This document shows, piece after piece, positions 45,830 through 54,085 of a stretch of 64,000 nt of DNA; positions within the stretch are counted from its first letter, which is position 1, and each line of letters opens with the position of its first letter. The DNA is from Methylobacterium sp. J-030 (GTDB taxonomy: Bacteria; Pseudomonadota; Alphaproteobacteria; Rhizobiales; Beijerinckiaceae). The position numbers and the translations under genes are program-made. The stretch lies in contig NZ_JAKSYM010000297.1 of NCBI RefSeq assembly GCF_022829545.1, forward strand, positions 1 through 64,000, given 5' to 3'. The notes under the pieces are model-generated. The model did not search any database. It was not told the DNA's origin and saw nothing but the letters and a program-made list of their open reading frames with translations.

Positions 45830-46966
45830 ATGCGCCCGCGTCCCGCGTTCAGTCTCCTGCACTCCCTGCTCGGCCTCTGCGCCGGCGCGCTGCTGCTCGC
45901 GGCCCTTTCCGGCCCGGCGCTCGCCCTGTCGCGCGTCAAGGATCTCGCCTCCATCGAGGGCGTGCGCCAGAACCAGCTCGTCGGCTACGGCATCGTGGTC
46001 GGCCTCAACGGCACCGGCGACACGCTCAACAACATCCCGTTCACCAAGCAGTCGCTGCAGGCGATGCTGGAGCGGCTCGGCGTCAACACCCGCGGCGCCA
46101 CGATGCGCACGCAGAACCTCGCCGCCGTCATGGTCACGGCGAGCCTGCCGCCCTTCGCCGCGCAGGGCACCCGCATCGACGTCACGGTCTCCTCCCTGGG
46201 CGATGCCAAGTCGCTCCAGGGCGGTACGCTGCTGGTGACGCCACTCCTCGGCGCCGACGGCGAGGTCTACGCCCTGGCGCAGGGCTCGGTGGCCATCGCG
46301 GGCTTCGCCGCCGAGGGCGCCGCCGCCAAGATCACCCGGGGGGTCCCCACCAACGGGCGCATCTCAAACGGAGCCAATATCGAGCGCGAGATCGCCTTCA
46401 AGCTGAACGACGCCAAGTCCCTGCGCCTGTCCCTGCGCAACCCGGACTTCACCACCTCGAAGCGGATCGCGGCGGCGATCAACGATTTCATGGGCGCCGA
46501 CACGGCCGAACCCACGGATCCCGCCACCGTCACGATTCAGATCCCGGCCCGCTACAACGGCAACATGATCCGGCTGATCACCGAAGTGGAGCAGCTCAAG
46601 GTCGAGCCCGACCAGACCGCCCGGGTGATCGTCGACGAGCGCTCGGGCATCATCGTGATGGGCCGCGACGTGCACGTGTCCACGGTGGCGATCGCGCAGG
46701 GCAACCTGACCATCACCATCACCGAGCAGCCGCAGGTGAGCCAGCCGGCGCCGCTCTCCAACGGGCGCACCGTCGTGGTGCCGCGCACCGGCGTGAAGGT
46801 CGATACCGGCGAGGGCAACAAGCTGGCCCTGGTCAAGGAGGGCGTGAGCCTGCGCGAACTCGTGGACGGCCTCAACGCCCTCGGCGTCGGCCCCCGCGAC
46901 CTGATCTCGATCCTGCAGGCGATCAAGGCGGCGGGCGCCCTGCAGGCCGAGATCGAGCTGATGTGA
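45830..46966 (+). CDS. flgI: flagellar P-ring protein FlgI
   Basis: 378 residues from the ATG giving MRPRPAFSLLH; an ATG at 45743 is in frame but gives an unusually long leader. The signal peptide ends near SGPALALS. The mature protein starts RVKDLASIEGVRQNQLVGYG, the family hallmark, and continues VGLNGTGD and ends LISILQAIKAAGALQAEI. FlgI forms the peptidoglycan ring around the flagellar rod. It heads a unit with the rod-binding and FlgN-like genes. Confidence 0.95.
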   Translation: MRPRPAFSLLHSLLGLCAGALLLAALSGPALALSRVKDLASIEGVRQNQLVGYGIVVGLNGTGDTLNNIPFTKQSLQAMLERLGVNTRGATMRTQNLAAVMVTASLPPFAAQGTRIDVTVSSLGDAKSLQGGTLLVTPLLGADGEVYALAQGSVAIAGFAAEGAAAKITRGVPTNGRISNGANIEREIAFKLNDAKSLRLSLRNPDFTTSKRIAAAINDFMGADTAEPTDPATVTIQIPARYNGNMIRLITEVEQLKVEPDQTARVIVDERSGIIVMGRDVHVSTVAIAQGNLTITITEQPQVSQPAPLSNGRTVVVPRTGVKVDTGEGNKLALVKEGVSLRELVDGLNALGVGPRDLISILQAIKAAGALQAEIELM

Positions 46967-46992
46967 CGAATCCCCCGAGGAGGACCCGAATC

Positions 46993-47337
46993 ATGCTGCC
47001 ATTCGCCAGCCCCGCGGCCAACGCCGCTGCGGGCATCGGGACCGCGGTCGACGGGATCGTCGGCACCGCCAACCGGGCCAAGGCCTGGAAGACCGCCACG
47101 GAGTTCGAGTCGATGTTCCTGGAATCGAGCCTCGACCGTCTCACCCAGTCCGAGGGGACCGATGGCCCGCTCGGCGAGAACGGCACCGGTGGCGGCATCT
47201 ACCGCTCGATGCTGACCAAGGAATATGCGGGACAGATCGTGAAGAGCGGCGGCGTCGGCATTGCCGATTCGATCTTCCGCGAGATCATGAAGATGCAGGG
47301 AGCATCGAGCAATGGAACGAGTCATGCCAACGGCTGA
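46993..47337 (+). CDS. rod-binding protein (FlgJ N-terminal-domain type)
   Basis: 114 residues. GAGGAGG lies nine bases before the ATG. The rod-binding domain is seen as KTATEFESMFLESSLDRLT, followed by GGIYRSMLTKEYAGQIVKSG. The muramidase domain of enterobacterial FlgJ is absent, as in other alphaproteobacteria. It caps or scaffolds rod assembly in the periplasm. It follows flgI by 26 bases and overlaps the FlgN-like gene. Confidence 0.87.
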   Translation: MLPFASPAANAAAGIGTAVDGIVGTANRAKAWKTATEFESMFLESSLDRLTQSEGTDGPLGENGTGGGIYRSMLTKEYAGQIVKSGGVGIADSIFREIMKMQGASSNGTSHANG

Positions 47338-47797
47338 GGCGCTACGCGTCGCGGACCGCGTGACCGCGGAGGCGCTGGTCGCGGGCGTGCTCGGCAACAT
47401 GGCCGCCCTTGAGGCGGTGCTCGCCGAGGAGGCGGCCCATGTCCGCGCCGGGCGGCTGCGGGAGGGGATCGCGGCCGCCGAGCCGAAGGCGGCGCTGGCG
47501 GCAGCCTACATGCAGGGCTTGGAGGTCGCCAAGGCCAACGCCGTGGCGCTGAAGCGCTTCCATCCCGAGGGCGTCGAACGATTGCGGACCGCGCACAAGC
47601 GGTTCACCGCCACGGTCGAGGCGAACCAGACCGTGCTCGACAGCGCGCGCGGCGTGTCGGAGGGCCTGATCAGGTCCCTGGCGGAGGAGATCGGGCGGGC
47701 GCAACTGCCTTCAGGCTACGGCCGGCAGGCCCCGGCCCCCTCCCCGTACGGACGCGGGGTACGCAGCGGTCCCCTGGTCCTGTCGCGCAATCTGTAG
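47312..47797 (+). CDS. FlgN-like flagellar chaperone
   Basis: 161 residues, mainly helical (about 1-135) with a Pro/Gly-rich tail (YGRQAPAPSPYGRGVRSG). The pattern ALRVADRVTAEALVAGVLGNMAALEAVLAEE and a later helix with ANQTVLDSARGVSEGLIRSL fits FlgN, the chaperone for the hook-filament junction proteins FlgK and FlgL, whose genes lie just beyond on the other strand. The ATG at 47312 overlaps the previous gene by 26 bases; 47324 is an alternative with GGAACGAG before it. Confidence 0.72.
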   Translation: MERVMPTAEALRVADRVTAEALVAGVLGNMAALEAVLAEEAAHVRAGRLREGIAAAEPKAALAAAYMQGLEVAKANAVALKRFHPEGVERLRTAHKRFTATVEANQTVLDSARGVSEGLIRSLAEEIGRAQLPSGYGRQAPAPSPYGRGVRSGPLVLSRNL

Positions 47798-47815
47798 ATC
47801 CCGCGGCTGCGGATG

Positions 47816-48187
47816 TCACCGGCGGCCGTTGCCGAACCGCAGGTAGGTCCGCACCTCGCCGAGATCCGTGTCGGCGCGGTTGTCGATGGCGAGGTGGCCG
47901 GCGACCAGAGGCGCCGCCGCGGGGGCTCGCCCGGCGCGCAGGTCCAACCCGGCGGCGACCCGGGCCGAGATGCGGATGCAACTGTCACTGCCCGGCAGTC
48001 GGACGAAGCCCGGCCCCTTCGTGGGGCACGGCACGGGGCCGGGGGCCACGGGCGCCTTCTGCGGCTCGCCGGCCGACGCGGAGCCCGCGGCGATCAGGAG
48101 CGCAAGAGCCGGCGCGAGAGCCGGGAGCGGCCAACGCCACCGGTACCGGCTACGCGGCAAGGCGGGACAACTGCCGGTGCAGGACAT
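47816..48187 (-). CDS. short secreted protein resembling a porin N-terminus
   Basis: About 123 residues if it starts at the ATG at 48187; a TTG nearer the hydrophobic segment is also possible. The signal peptide (LPALAPALALLIAAGSASAG) is clear. The mature part contains CPTKGPGFVRLPGSDSCIRIS, close to the CPxYGxGFxxIPGTDTCxKI motif at the N-terminus of alphaproteobacterial porins. It stops about 75 residues into what would be a porin, so it is either a truncated porin or a small protein using the motif alone. The start overlaps the preceding gene by 38 bases. Confidence 0.5.
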   Translation of the reverse strand: MSCTGSCPALPRSRYRWRWPLPALAPALALLIAAGSASAGEPQKAPVAPGPVPCPTKGPGFVRLPGSDSCIRISARVAAGLDLRAGRAPAAAPLVAGHLAIDNRADTDLGEVRTYLRFGNGRR

Positions 48188-48410
48188 CGATATAACCTTC
48201 GACCTCGCTGATGACCGGGTCGAGGTCCGGCTCCAGAATGCGCAGCCGGGCGAGGTCGCGCAGCAGGATGTCCAGTGCGATACCGCGATCGTCCAGCCGT
48301 GGATATCCGGCGCTGTACGTGTCGATGGCCTGCTCAACCTTCACGATCGCACCGATCCGCTCTGGGCCGCCCAGACGACGGACGAGTTCGACGGGTTCGG
48401 ACAGCGACAT
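48150..48410 (-). CDS. small conserved-looking helical protein, function unknown
   Basis: 86 residues from MSLSEPVELVRRL. It looks helical and acidic (LDILLRDLARLRILEPDLD) with no signal or membrane segment. It follows flgL after 140 bases on the same strand and overlaps the porin-like gene. Its place suggests a flagellar or envelope link, but I do not recognise it. An open frame upstream (to 48461) lacks coding character. Confidence 0.5.
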   Translation of the reverse strand: MSLSEPVELVRRLGGPERIGAIVKVEQAIDTYSAGYPRLDDRGIALDILLRDLARLRILEPDLDPVISEVEGYIDVLHRQLSRLAA

Positions 48411-48550
48411 GCGGAGCCCTCCTCGAATCAGCAGCGACGTGACGGTGCAACCGCAACGCACAGTTCAGTGCGGGAAAGCGGCAGGACTATGATCGCGGCG
48501 ATCGGTTCACCACACAGCTGCGCGATTGCACAGCGCACCCGGGCCCCGGC

Positions 48551-50158
48551 TCAGCTGATGTAGTTGACCAGCGAGAGCTTCGAGAGCGTGGCTGTGATCT
48601 GATAGCTCGCCTGGAGCCGGTTCTGAACGTCGAGGAGCTTGGTGACGACTTCTTCGGTGGGGGCCTGCTCGATCCCGTCCAGGGTGTTCTGCACGGTGTT
48701 CTGGGTGGCTGCGTTGGTGCTGCTGGCGTTGGTCAGGCGCGCGGATGCCAGGGAGAGCTGGGTGACGGTGTCCTGAACGCCGGAGCTTCCGTCGGCGGCG
48801 GTCAGGAGCGTGCCGGCCGTGTCGACCACCGACTGGTAGGTGGCGTTGGTCGAGCCATCGTTCGTCGTCGGCAGAGCGAAGGCCATCGTGGCGAGGCCGG
48901 CGAGGACGTTCTGCACCGCCGGATCGATGGCACGCGCACCCGTGCCGATGCTGGCGCCCGCGCTGACCTGGACCGACTGGGTGTTGATCGCGTCCGTCTG
49001 CTTGCCCGCCGCATACGTGTTCTCGCCCTGATACCAGAGCACCGTATCGGTCGCGCTTGCGGGCTTGTAGCCGATCGGGTTGTTGTTGGCGTCGAAGGCG
49101 ACGCGCTCGGGCATCACCCCGGTGTTCGATGGGCCGCCCTTCACCGAACCCGTGAAGAAACTCGACGCGGCGGCGGCGGTGGCGTTCACGGCCAGCGTGC
49201 TGCTCGCCAGCCCCGTCAGCGCGTTGTTCAGCGTCGTCGACAGGTTGTGCATCGTATCGCTCGGACTCGACCCGATGGCGAAGGTCGTGGTCGAACCGGA
49301 GTCCGCGCTCGCCGCTGCCGTCAATGTCAGCGTCTTCGTCGTGCCGTCCGGCAGCCCCAGCGCGATCGTCACACTGTCGCCCGGCAGAGGCTGCTGAGAC
49401 GGCAGAGACAGGGTAAAGGAGGCCGGCGCGGAAGCTGCGGCCGGCCTATAGGTGGCGCTGAGCGCGGAGCCCGTCACGGTCGGCGTCGCGGCGAGGGTGA
49501 ACCCGAACAGGCCGCGGGTGGCGCTGTTCGCCTCGTCGGTCACCTGGACCGTCGTCGACGACGTGGTGGATGCCGGGTCCGGCACCTGGGTCAGCCGTCC
49601 GTTCTTGGCGGTCCCGACCGCGGCCCCGACATACTCCGCAACCACAGCGGTCAGCCCAGCGATCGAATGGCCCTGATCATCGGTCGTCCCGTTCAGGACC
49701 GTGTCCACGTCGGCCACCGGCTGGGTGGTGGTGTCGCTGCCTCCGAACAGGTAGTTGCCCGCCGCCGACTGGTTGAGCGTGTCGAGCGCCGTCTGCAAGT
49801 TCCCCAGCGCGGTGGAGCGAACGGCGACGGAGTCGGCCGCCGCGCTCTGGACGCCATTGTTGAGGGTGTCGCGGGCGCTGCTGCCGAGCGTCGCGACCTG
49901 GGTCAGGCTGGTCACCGCGAGGTTCGTGCGCGTCTGCGCGGCGCCGATACCGGCCGCGTATCCGGTGAGCGCGCTCAGCGTCGCCTGGGCGGCGAGCGCC
50001 GTCGATCGCCCGGAGCCGAGGCCGCCATAGGTCGTCGCCACCAACCCGGTGGAGACCTGACTCGACAGGTCGGTGAGCTGGTTCTTCAGCGCGGCGAGCT
50101 GCGAGGCGTTCCGCGTCGTGAGGTAGGAGCCGGCCGCGAAGGGCGTGATCGTCGTCAT
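48551..50158 (-). CDS. flgL: flagellar hook-filament junction protein FlgL
   Basis: 535 residues, much longer than the roughly 300 of enterobacterial FlgL. The flagellin-like N-terminus (SQLAALKNQLTDLSSQVSTG) and C-terminus (DVQNRLQASYQITATLSKL) are present. The extra length is a Ser/Thr/Ala-rich central insertion (about 190-400), presumably surface-exposed. FlgL joins the hook to the filament. It starts two bases after flgK ends, so the two are coupled. It could be mistaken for flagellin, but the flgK neighbour decides. Confidence 0.87.
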   Translation of the reverse strand: MTTITPFAAGSYLTTRNASQLAALKNQLTDLSSQVSTGLVATTYGGLGSGRSTALAAQATLSALTGYAAGIGAAQTRTNLAVTSLTQVATLGSSARDTLNNGVQSAAADSVAVRSTALGNLQTALDTLNQSAAGNYLFGGSDTTTQPVADVDTVLNGTTDDQGHSIAGLTAVVAEYVGAAVGTAKNGRLTQVPDPASTTSSTTVQVTDEANSATRGLFGFTLAATPTVTGSALSATYRPAAASAPASFTLSLPSQQPLPGDSVTIALGLPDGTTKTLTLTAAASADSGSTTTFAIGSSPSDTMHNLSTTLNNALTGLASSTLAVNATAAAASSFFTGSVKGGPSNTGVMPERVAFDANNNPIGYKPASATDTVLWYQGENTYAAGKQTDAINTQSVQVSAGASIGTGARAIDPAVQNVLAGLATMAFALPTTNDGSTNATYQSVVDTAGTLLTAADGSSGVQDTVTQLSLASARLTNASSTNAATQNTVQNTLDGIEQAPTEEVVTKLLDVQNRLQASYQITATLSKLSLVNYIS

Positions 50159-50160
50159 GA

Positions 50161-52002
50161 TCAGATCTGCAGCAACTGGTTAAGCATGTCGCGGGCCGCG
50201 GTGAGCACCCGGGCGTTGGCGCCGTAGGCGGTCTGCAGCGCGATCAGGTTCGACATCTCCTGGTCGATGTTGACCCCGGCCGCCGAGGAGAACCGGGCCT
50301 GAGCGGTGGAGAGCGCCGTCTGCTGCGTCGCATCGATCGCGGTCGCGTTCGCGGAGGCGGCTCCCTGGGTCGCGATGATGTCCTGCGCGAAGCCGGCCAC
50401 GGTGGCGCTATAGGGCGCAGAAACGCCGCCGACCCCGCTCGCCGACGAGAAGGTTTGCTGGGTGGAGGTCAGGGCCGTGAACAGGCCCTGCGCCCGGGCC
50501 GCGCTGGCGGTCGAATCCGTCGCGCTCGTTGCCGTCAGCACCGCCGTGTTGGCGGACACGTTGCTGTTGACGGCGAGGCGCTGGGCGAGACCCGTGAGCT
50601 TCGAGCCACCGTCGAGCGAGCCCGTGTAGAGGCTGTTGCCGTTGCCGTCCACGAACAGGGCGAGTTGGGGATAACCCGAGGTCGGATCCGTCGAGGTCGG
50701 GACGGTGATGCTCGCCGTCGCGGCGACCTGGGGCGGGTTGGCGGCGGTGCTGCTGCTCGTAATGGTGATACTGGCGCCGGTGCCGCTTACCGACAGGGTC
50801 GGATCGAGGGCGCTCAGAGCGGTGCTGATCTGCGCCGGATTCAACGGAAGCTGGATCTTGGCCACGAGGGCGTTGGCGTCGGCGGTCTGGCTCGCGGTGA
50901 TGGAGGTCGATGCGGAGTTGGACGCGACCAGGATGATGTTCCGGCCGGTGCTGTTGGCGCTGGCCGGGATCGTCAGGGTGTTGCCGGCCTGGAGGCCGGT
51001 CAGGTCGATCGTGGCGGAATTTCCCGTGCCCTGCGTCGCGGTGACCTGCTTGTTGGTCAGCGCGGTGGCGAGCCCCGCCGCGAGGTCGTCGAGCTGGCGT
51101 TGGGCCTGCGGCAGGGTCTGGTCGCGCAGTTCGAACTCGGCCGCGAGGCTCCCGGAGCGCAGGACCCCCGGTTCGCCCAGATCGATCTGGCCGCCGCCCG
51201 GCAGCGTGGCGGTGATGGTCCCCACCGAGCGTTGGTTCGGGTTGGAGGAATAGGTCGAATTGGCGTTCAGCGTTCCGCGCCCGTCGAAGCTCAGCGACGC
51301 CGCGGAACCGCGATCGACAAGCGTCACGCCCGACTGGGTCAGGACCGAGACCGTACCGTCGCGCTGCGCGGTCGTCGTGATGTCCATGTAGCTCGACAGG
51401 CTGGTGACAGCCTGGTCGCGCTGGTCCTGCAGGTCGGCGAGCGATGCGCTGTCGGAGGTGTTCTGAATCTTCGTGTTCAGGCTCGCGATGCTCGTCAGCA
51501 GCGCGCTCGCCGCGTTCGTGTCGGTGCCGAGCTGCGATTCGATCCCGGTGCGCAGGGTCTGCACCGTGTTGGCGGCGCTGTTGATCTGGCTGGCGAGCGC
51601 CGAGGCGTCGCCGAGCACCGTCGTGCGGGCCGGGGCGGAGGTCGGGTTCGCGGACAGTTCCTGCAGCGATTCGGTGAAGGTGTTCAGGGTGCCGTCGAGT
51701 GACGAGGCGGTACCCGGCGTGCCGTAGAGGGCGTCGAGCTGCGTGGCGATCCCGGCCTTGGTGCTGGTGTAGGCGGCGCCCGACGTCTCAAGCCGGAGCT
51801 GACTGAGCGCCGCCGCGTCGAAGTTGCGGGTGATCTGCCCGGCCGCAACCCCCGAATTGTTTGGACCGGTGGAGACCGTCGAGAGCGTCCGCTTGACGTA
51901 GCCCGCTGTCCCGGCATTGGCGACGTTCTGCGAGACGACGTTGATCGCCGCCTGCGTGGCGGCCAGCCCTGCGGTGGCGGTCGAAAGCGCATTCAGCGAC
52001 AT
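50161..52002 (-). CDS. flgK: flagellar hook-associated protein FlgK
   Basis: 613 residues. The N-terminus SLNALSTATAGLAATQAAIN with NVANAGTAGYVKR is the rod/hook-type signature, and the C-terminus ends with NIDQEMSNLIALQTAYGANA and a final coiled coil. The middle is Ser/Thr/Ala-rich. FlgK is the first hook-filament junction protein. It lies between flgE and flgL on the same strand, 31 bases after flgE. Confidence 0.93.
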   Translation of the reverse strand: MSLNALSTATAGLAATQAAINVVSQNVANAGTAGYVKRTLSTVSTGPNNSGVAAGQITRNFDAAALSQLRLETSGAAYTSTKAGIATQLDALYGTPGTASSLDGTLNTFTESLQELSANPTSAPARTTVLGDASALASQINSAANTVQTLRTGIESQLGTDTNAASALLTSIASLNTKIQNTSDSASLADLQDQRDQAVTSLSSYMDITTTAQRDGTVSVLTQSGVTLVDRGSAASLSFDGRGTLNANSTYSSNPNQRSVGTITATLPGGGQIDLGEPGVLRSGSLAAEFELRDQTLPQAQRQLDDLAAGLATALTNKQVTATQGTGNSATIDLTGLQAGNTLTIPASANSTGRNIILVASNSASTSITASQTADANALVAKIQLPLNPAQISTALSALDPTLSVSGTGASITITSSSTAANPPQVAATASITVPTSTDPTSGYPQLALFVDGNGNSLYTGSLDGGSKLTGLAQRLAVNSNVSANTAVLTATSATDSTASAARAQGLFTALTSTQQTFSSASGVGGVSAPYSATVAGFAQDIIATQGAASANATAIDATQQTALSTAQARFSSAAGVNIDQEMSNLIALQTAYGANARVLTAARDMLNQLLQI

Positions 52003-52033
52003 CTCACGCCCTCCGCTGTCCGGCGTCCCACAC

Positions 52034-53308
52034 TCAGCGGATCACGTTGAGCAAGTCAGACATCATCGTCTGAGCCGTCGACATGACCCGCGTGTTCGCA
52101 GAATAGGCCTGCTGGGTTACGATCATCTTAGAGAATTCGCTTGCAATGTCGGTGTTGGATTGTTCGACGGCGGCGCCCGTGATCGTGCTGCCGTTGAGGC
52201 CGGAAAGCGGCGGTCCCGAATCGGCCGTCTGCAGGTAGTTGCCGTTCGTATCGGCCTTGAGCCCGTCCGGGTCGGCGAACTGCACGATGCCCGCGGTGGC
52301 GAGGGCCTTCACGGTGCCGTTCGAGAAGGTGCCGTTGATCTTGCCGTCCGTGCCGACCGCGACGCTGGTCAACGTGCCGGAGGTGCTGCCGTCCTGGCTC
52401 AAAGCATTGGTGGTCACGGAGCCGCTGGCATCCGAGTATTGCGTCAGGCCGCCCGAGACATCCAGGGTCAGCTTCGGGAACGTGTAGCCGGAGAAGACGT
52501 CGCCGCTCAGATCGACCGTCGTCGCGCTCGGGGTGCCGGTCGCGGCGGGCGCGGTGAGCTTGCCCGTCGAATCGAAGGTGAACTGCGTTGCCACGTCCGT
52601 CCAGGTCGGGTTGTCCGTCGTGCCACTGTTATAGGACAGCTTCCAGGTCGCCCCCGCGGTGCTGGTGGAAACCTGCGTCCAGCGCATGTTGACCGTGACC
52701 GGCGCCCCGGAGGACGTGTAGGCCGTGATCGAGGGGCCGGCGATGCTGCCGGCCGGGACGGCGGAGGCGCTCGTCGTCGGTGTCGCCGGGAGGTTGGCCG
52801 CATACGAGATCGTCGTGGTGGGCTGCGCCGGGAGGGTCGGGTTGCCGATCTTGATCGCACCCGAACTGGTCACCTGTCCGGTGGTCGGATCGAGGTTGTT
52901 GCCGGTCAGGTAGCCGCCGGCGCCGTTCATCAGGAAGCCGTCCGCGGTCGGGGCGAAGTCGCCCCGGCGGGTGTAGGCATTGGTGCCGCTGAAGGTCGCG
53001 GCGCCGTTGGCGTCACCGGTCTTCTGCACCACCGTGAAGAAGCCCGTCCCGTTGATCGCCATGTTGGTCGGCGTGCTGGTCGAGACCACGTTGCCGGCGA
53101 TCGTGTTGGTGAGTTGCGACTGCGCCAGGACCGAACCCGAGACCTCGCGCTTGGGCGTCGTCTCGGTCATCAGATCGACGAAGCTGGTGTCGACGCGCTT
53201 GAAGCCGGTCGTCTGCGAGTTCGCGATGTTCCCGGAGATGTTGCTGATGGCGTAGGACTGCGCCTGCAGTCCGGAGACCGAGGTCTGCAGGGCGGAAAAA
53301 AGATCCAT
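52034..53308 (-). CDS. flgE: flagellar hook protein FlgE
   Basis: 424 residues. The N-terminus FSALQTSVSGLQAQSYAISN with NIANSQTTGFKR is the hook/rod signature, and the C-terminus reads SNTDIASEFSKMIVTQQAYSANTR. The long middle domain fits hook protein rather than FlgF or FlgG. The first gene of the flgE-flgK-flgL unit. A CtrA box and two ftr-like palindromes lie in the 300 bases upstream. Confidence 0.93.
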   Translation of the reverse strand: MDLFSALQTSVSGLQAQSYAISNISGNIANSQTTGFKRVDTSFVDLMTETTPKREVSGSVLAQSQLTNTIAGNVVSTSTPTNMAINGTGFFTVVQKTGDANGAATFSGTNAYTRRGDFAPTADGFLMNGAGGYLTGNNLDPTTGQVTSSGAIKIGNPTLPAQPTTTISYAANLPATPTTSASAVPAGSIAGPSITAYTSSGAPVTVNMRWTQVSTSTAGATWKLSYNSGTTDNPTWTDVATQFTFDSTGKLTAPAATGTPSATTVDLSGDVFSGYTFPKLTLDVSGGLTQYSDASGSVTTNALSQDGSTSGTLTSVAVGTDGKINGTFSNGTVKALATAGIVQFADPDGLKADTNGNYLQTADSGPPLSGLNGSTITGAAVEQSNTDIASEFSKMIVTQQAYSANTRVMSTAQTMMSDLLNVIR

Positions 53309-53411
53309 GGCGAGCGATCCCGATGCGCGCCGGCACGGCCCGCAGGCCCGGTCGGCCGCAACCGCCGTGCCACCGCCAAGCCCTTGATTGTGCTGATGGT
53401 GTCCCGGACGG

Positions 53412-53429
53412 ACCCGGCAGTTCTGGCAG
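53412..53429. promoter_or_regulatory. second, weaker ftr-like element upstream of flgE
   Basis: ACCCGGCAGTTCTGGCAG shares its left half with the flhA site; the right half is altered. Confidence 0.3.
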
Positions 53430-53443
53430 CCTGAACGGCCGGG

Positions 53444-53462
53444 CCCGGCAAATCCTGCCCGG
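53444..53462. promoter_or_regulatory. ftr-like palindrome upstream of flgE
   Basis: CCCGGCAAATCCTGCCCGG, a near-perfect inverted repeat that matches the flhA and flgI elements. It lies about 140 bases before the flgE start. Confidence 0.45.
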
Positions 53463-53500
53463 CGGACGCGCCGTCGGCCCGGGGCGCCCGCCCGCCCTCG

Positions 53501-53515
53501 TTTACGGCGCGTTAT
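53501..53515 (-). promoter_or_regulatory. candidate CtrA box upstream of flgE
   Basis: On the minus strand ATAA-CGCGCCG-TAAA followed by CG. It shares the CG.CCGTAAACG end with the flgI box. Confidence 0.4.
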
Positions 53516-53609
53516 CCGGATTCATGCGAGGATCGTCGTCGGCCAGGATTGGGGGCGGCGCGGCCTGAGCGGACGCGCCGGACCGGTTGGGATTTCGGGT
53601 CTCGGGATC

Positions 53610-54077
53610 ATGCGGGCGAAACGGACGAGCCTCGTCCACATCATCTACTTCTCGCGCCTGAACCTGTCGTCGGAACCGGCGAAGCGGTCCGAGCAGATCG
53701 CCGAGATCGGCCGCATCGCCCAAAAGAAGAACGAATTCGCGGTGATCACGAGTTTCCTGGTGATCGAGGGCAACTTCGCCTGCCAGGTCATCGAGGGCGA
53801 GCGCTCGTCGGTCCACGAGACCTTCGACCGGGTGAGCGCCGACAGCCGCCATCGGGACGTGCAGATCAGCGAGTGGCGGGAGATCGCCAAGCGCGAGTTC
53901 GTCCACTCCTTCAAAAGCGCCCAGCGCAGCGCGGGCAACGACACGCTGTTCTCGAAGGCCAACCTGCTGCCGATGCTCCAGCGCGGCACGCCGAAGGCCT
54001 CGGCGATCCACGGCCTTTGCCTGTCCCTGCAATCCGACACGATGTCCCGTCAGGGCATCGACCATCTCTTCGTCTGA
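53610..54077 (+). CDS. BLUF-domain blue-light sensor
   Basis: 155 residues, a single BLUF domain with a short C-terminal cap. The flavin-contact residues line up: Tyr13 in HIIYFSRLN, Asn41 in KKNEFAVITSF and Gln59 in GNFACQVIEG. The Asn-Gln distance (18) equals that of AppA; the Tyr-Asn distance is about four longer. ADSRHRDVQISEW is the following conserved strand. It binds FAD and switches on blue light. No output domain is attached. A receiver gene follows after eight bases, and flagellar genes are divergent, so light control of motility or of a partner is a natural inference. Confidence 0.85.
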   Translation: MRAKRTSLVHIIYFSRLNLSSEPAKRSEQIAEIGRIAQKKNEFAVITSFLVIEGNFACQVIEGERSSVHETFDRVSADSRHRDVQISEWREIAKREFVHSFKSAQRSAGNDTLFSKANLLPMLQRGTPKASAIHGLCLSLQSDTMSRQGIDHLFV

Positions 54078-54085
54078 GCCGCGCG

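Larger units (their letters stand above)
53309..53609. other. divergent control region between flgE and the BLUF gene
   Basis: 301 bases without a gene. It holds a CtrA-like box (53501-53515) and two ftr-like palindromes (53412-53429 and 53444-53462). It may control both flgE and the photoreceptor unit. Confidence 0.6.
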
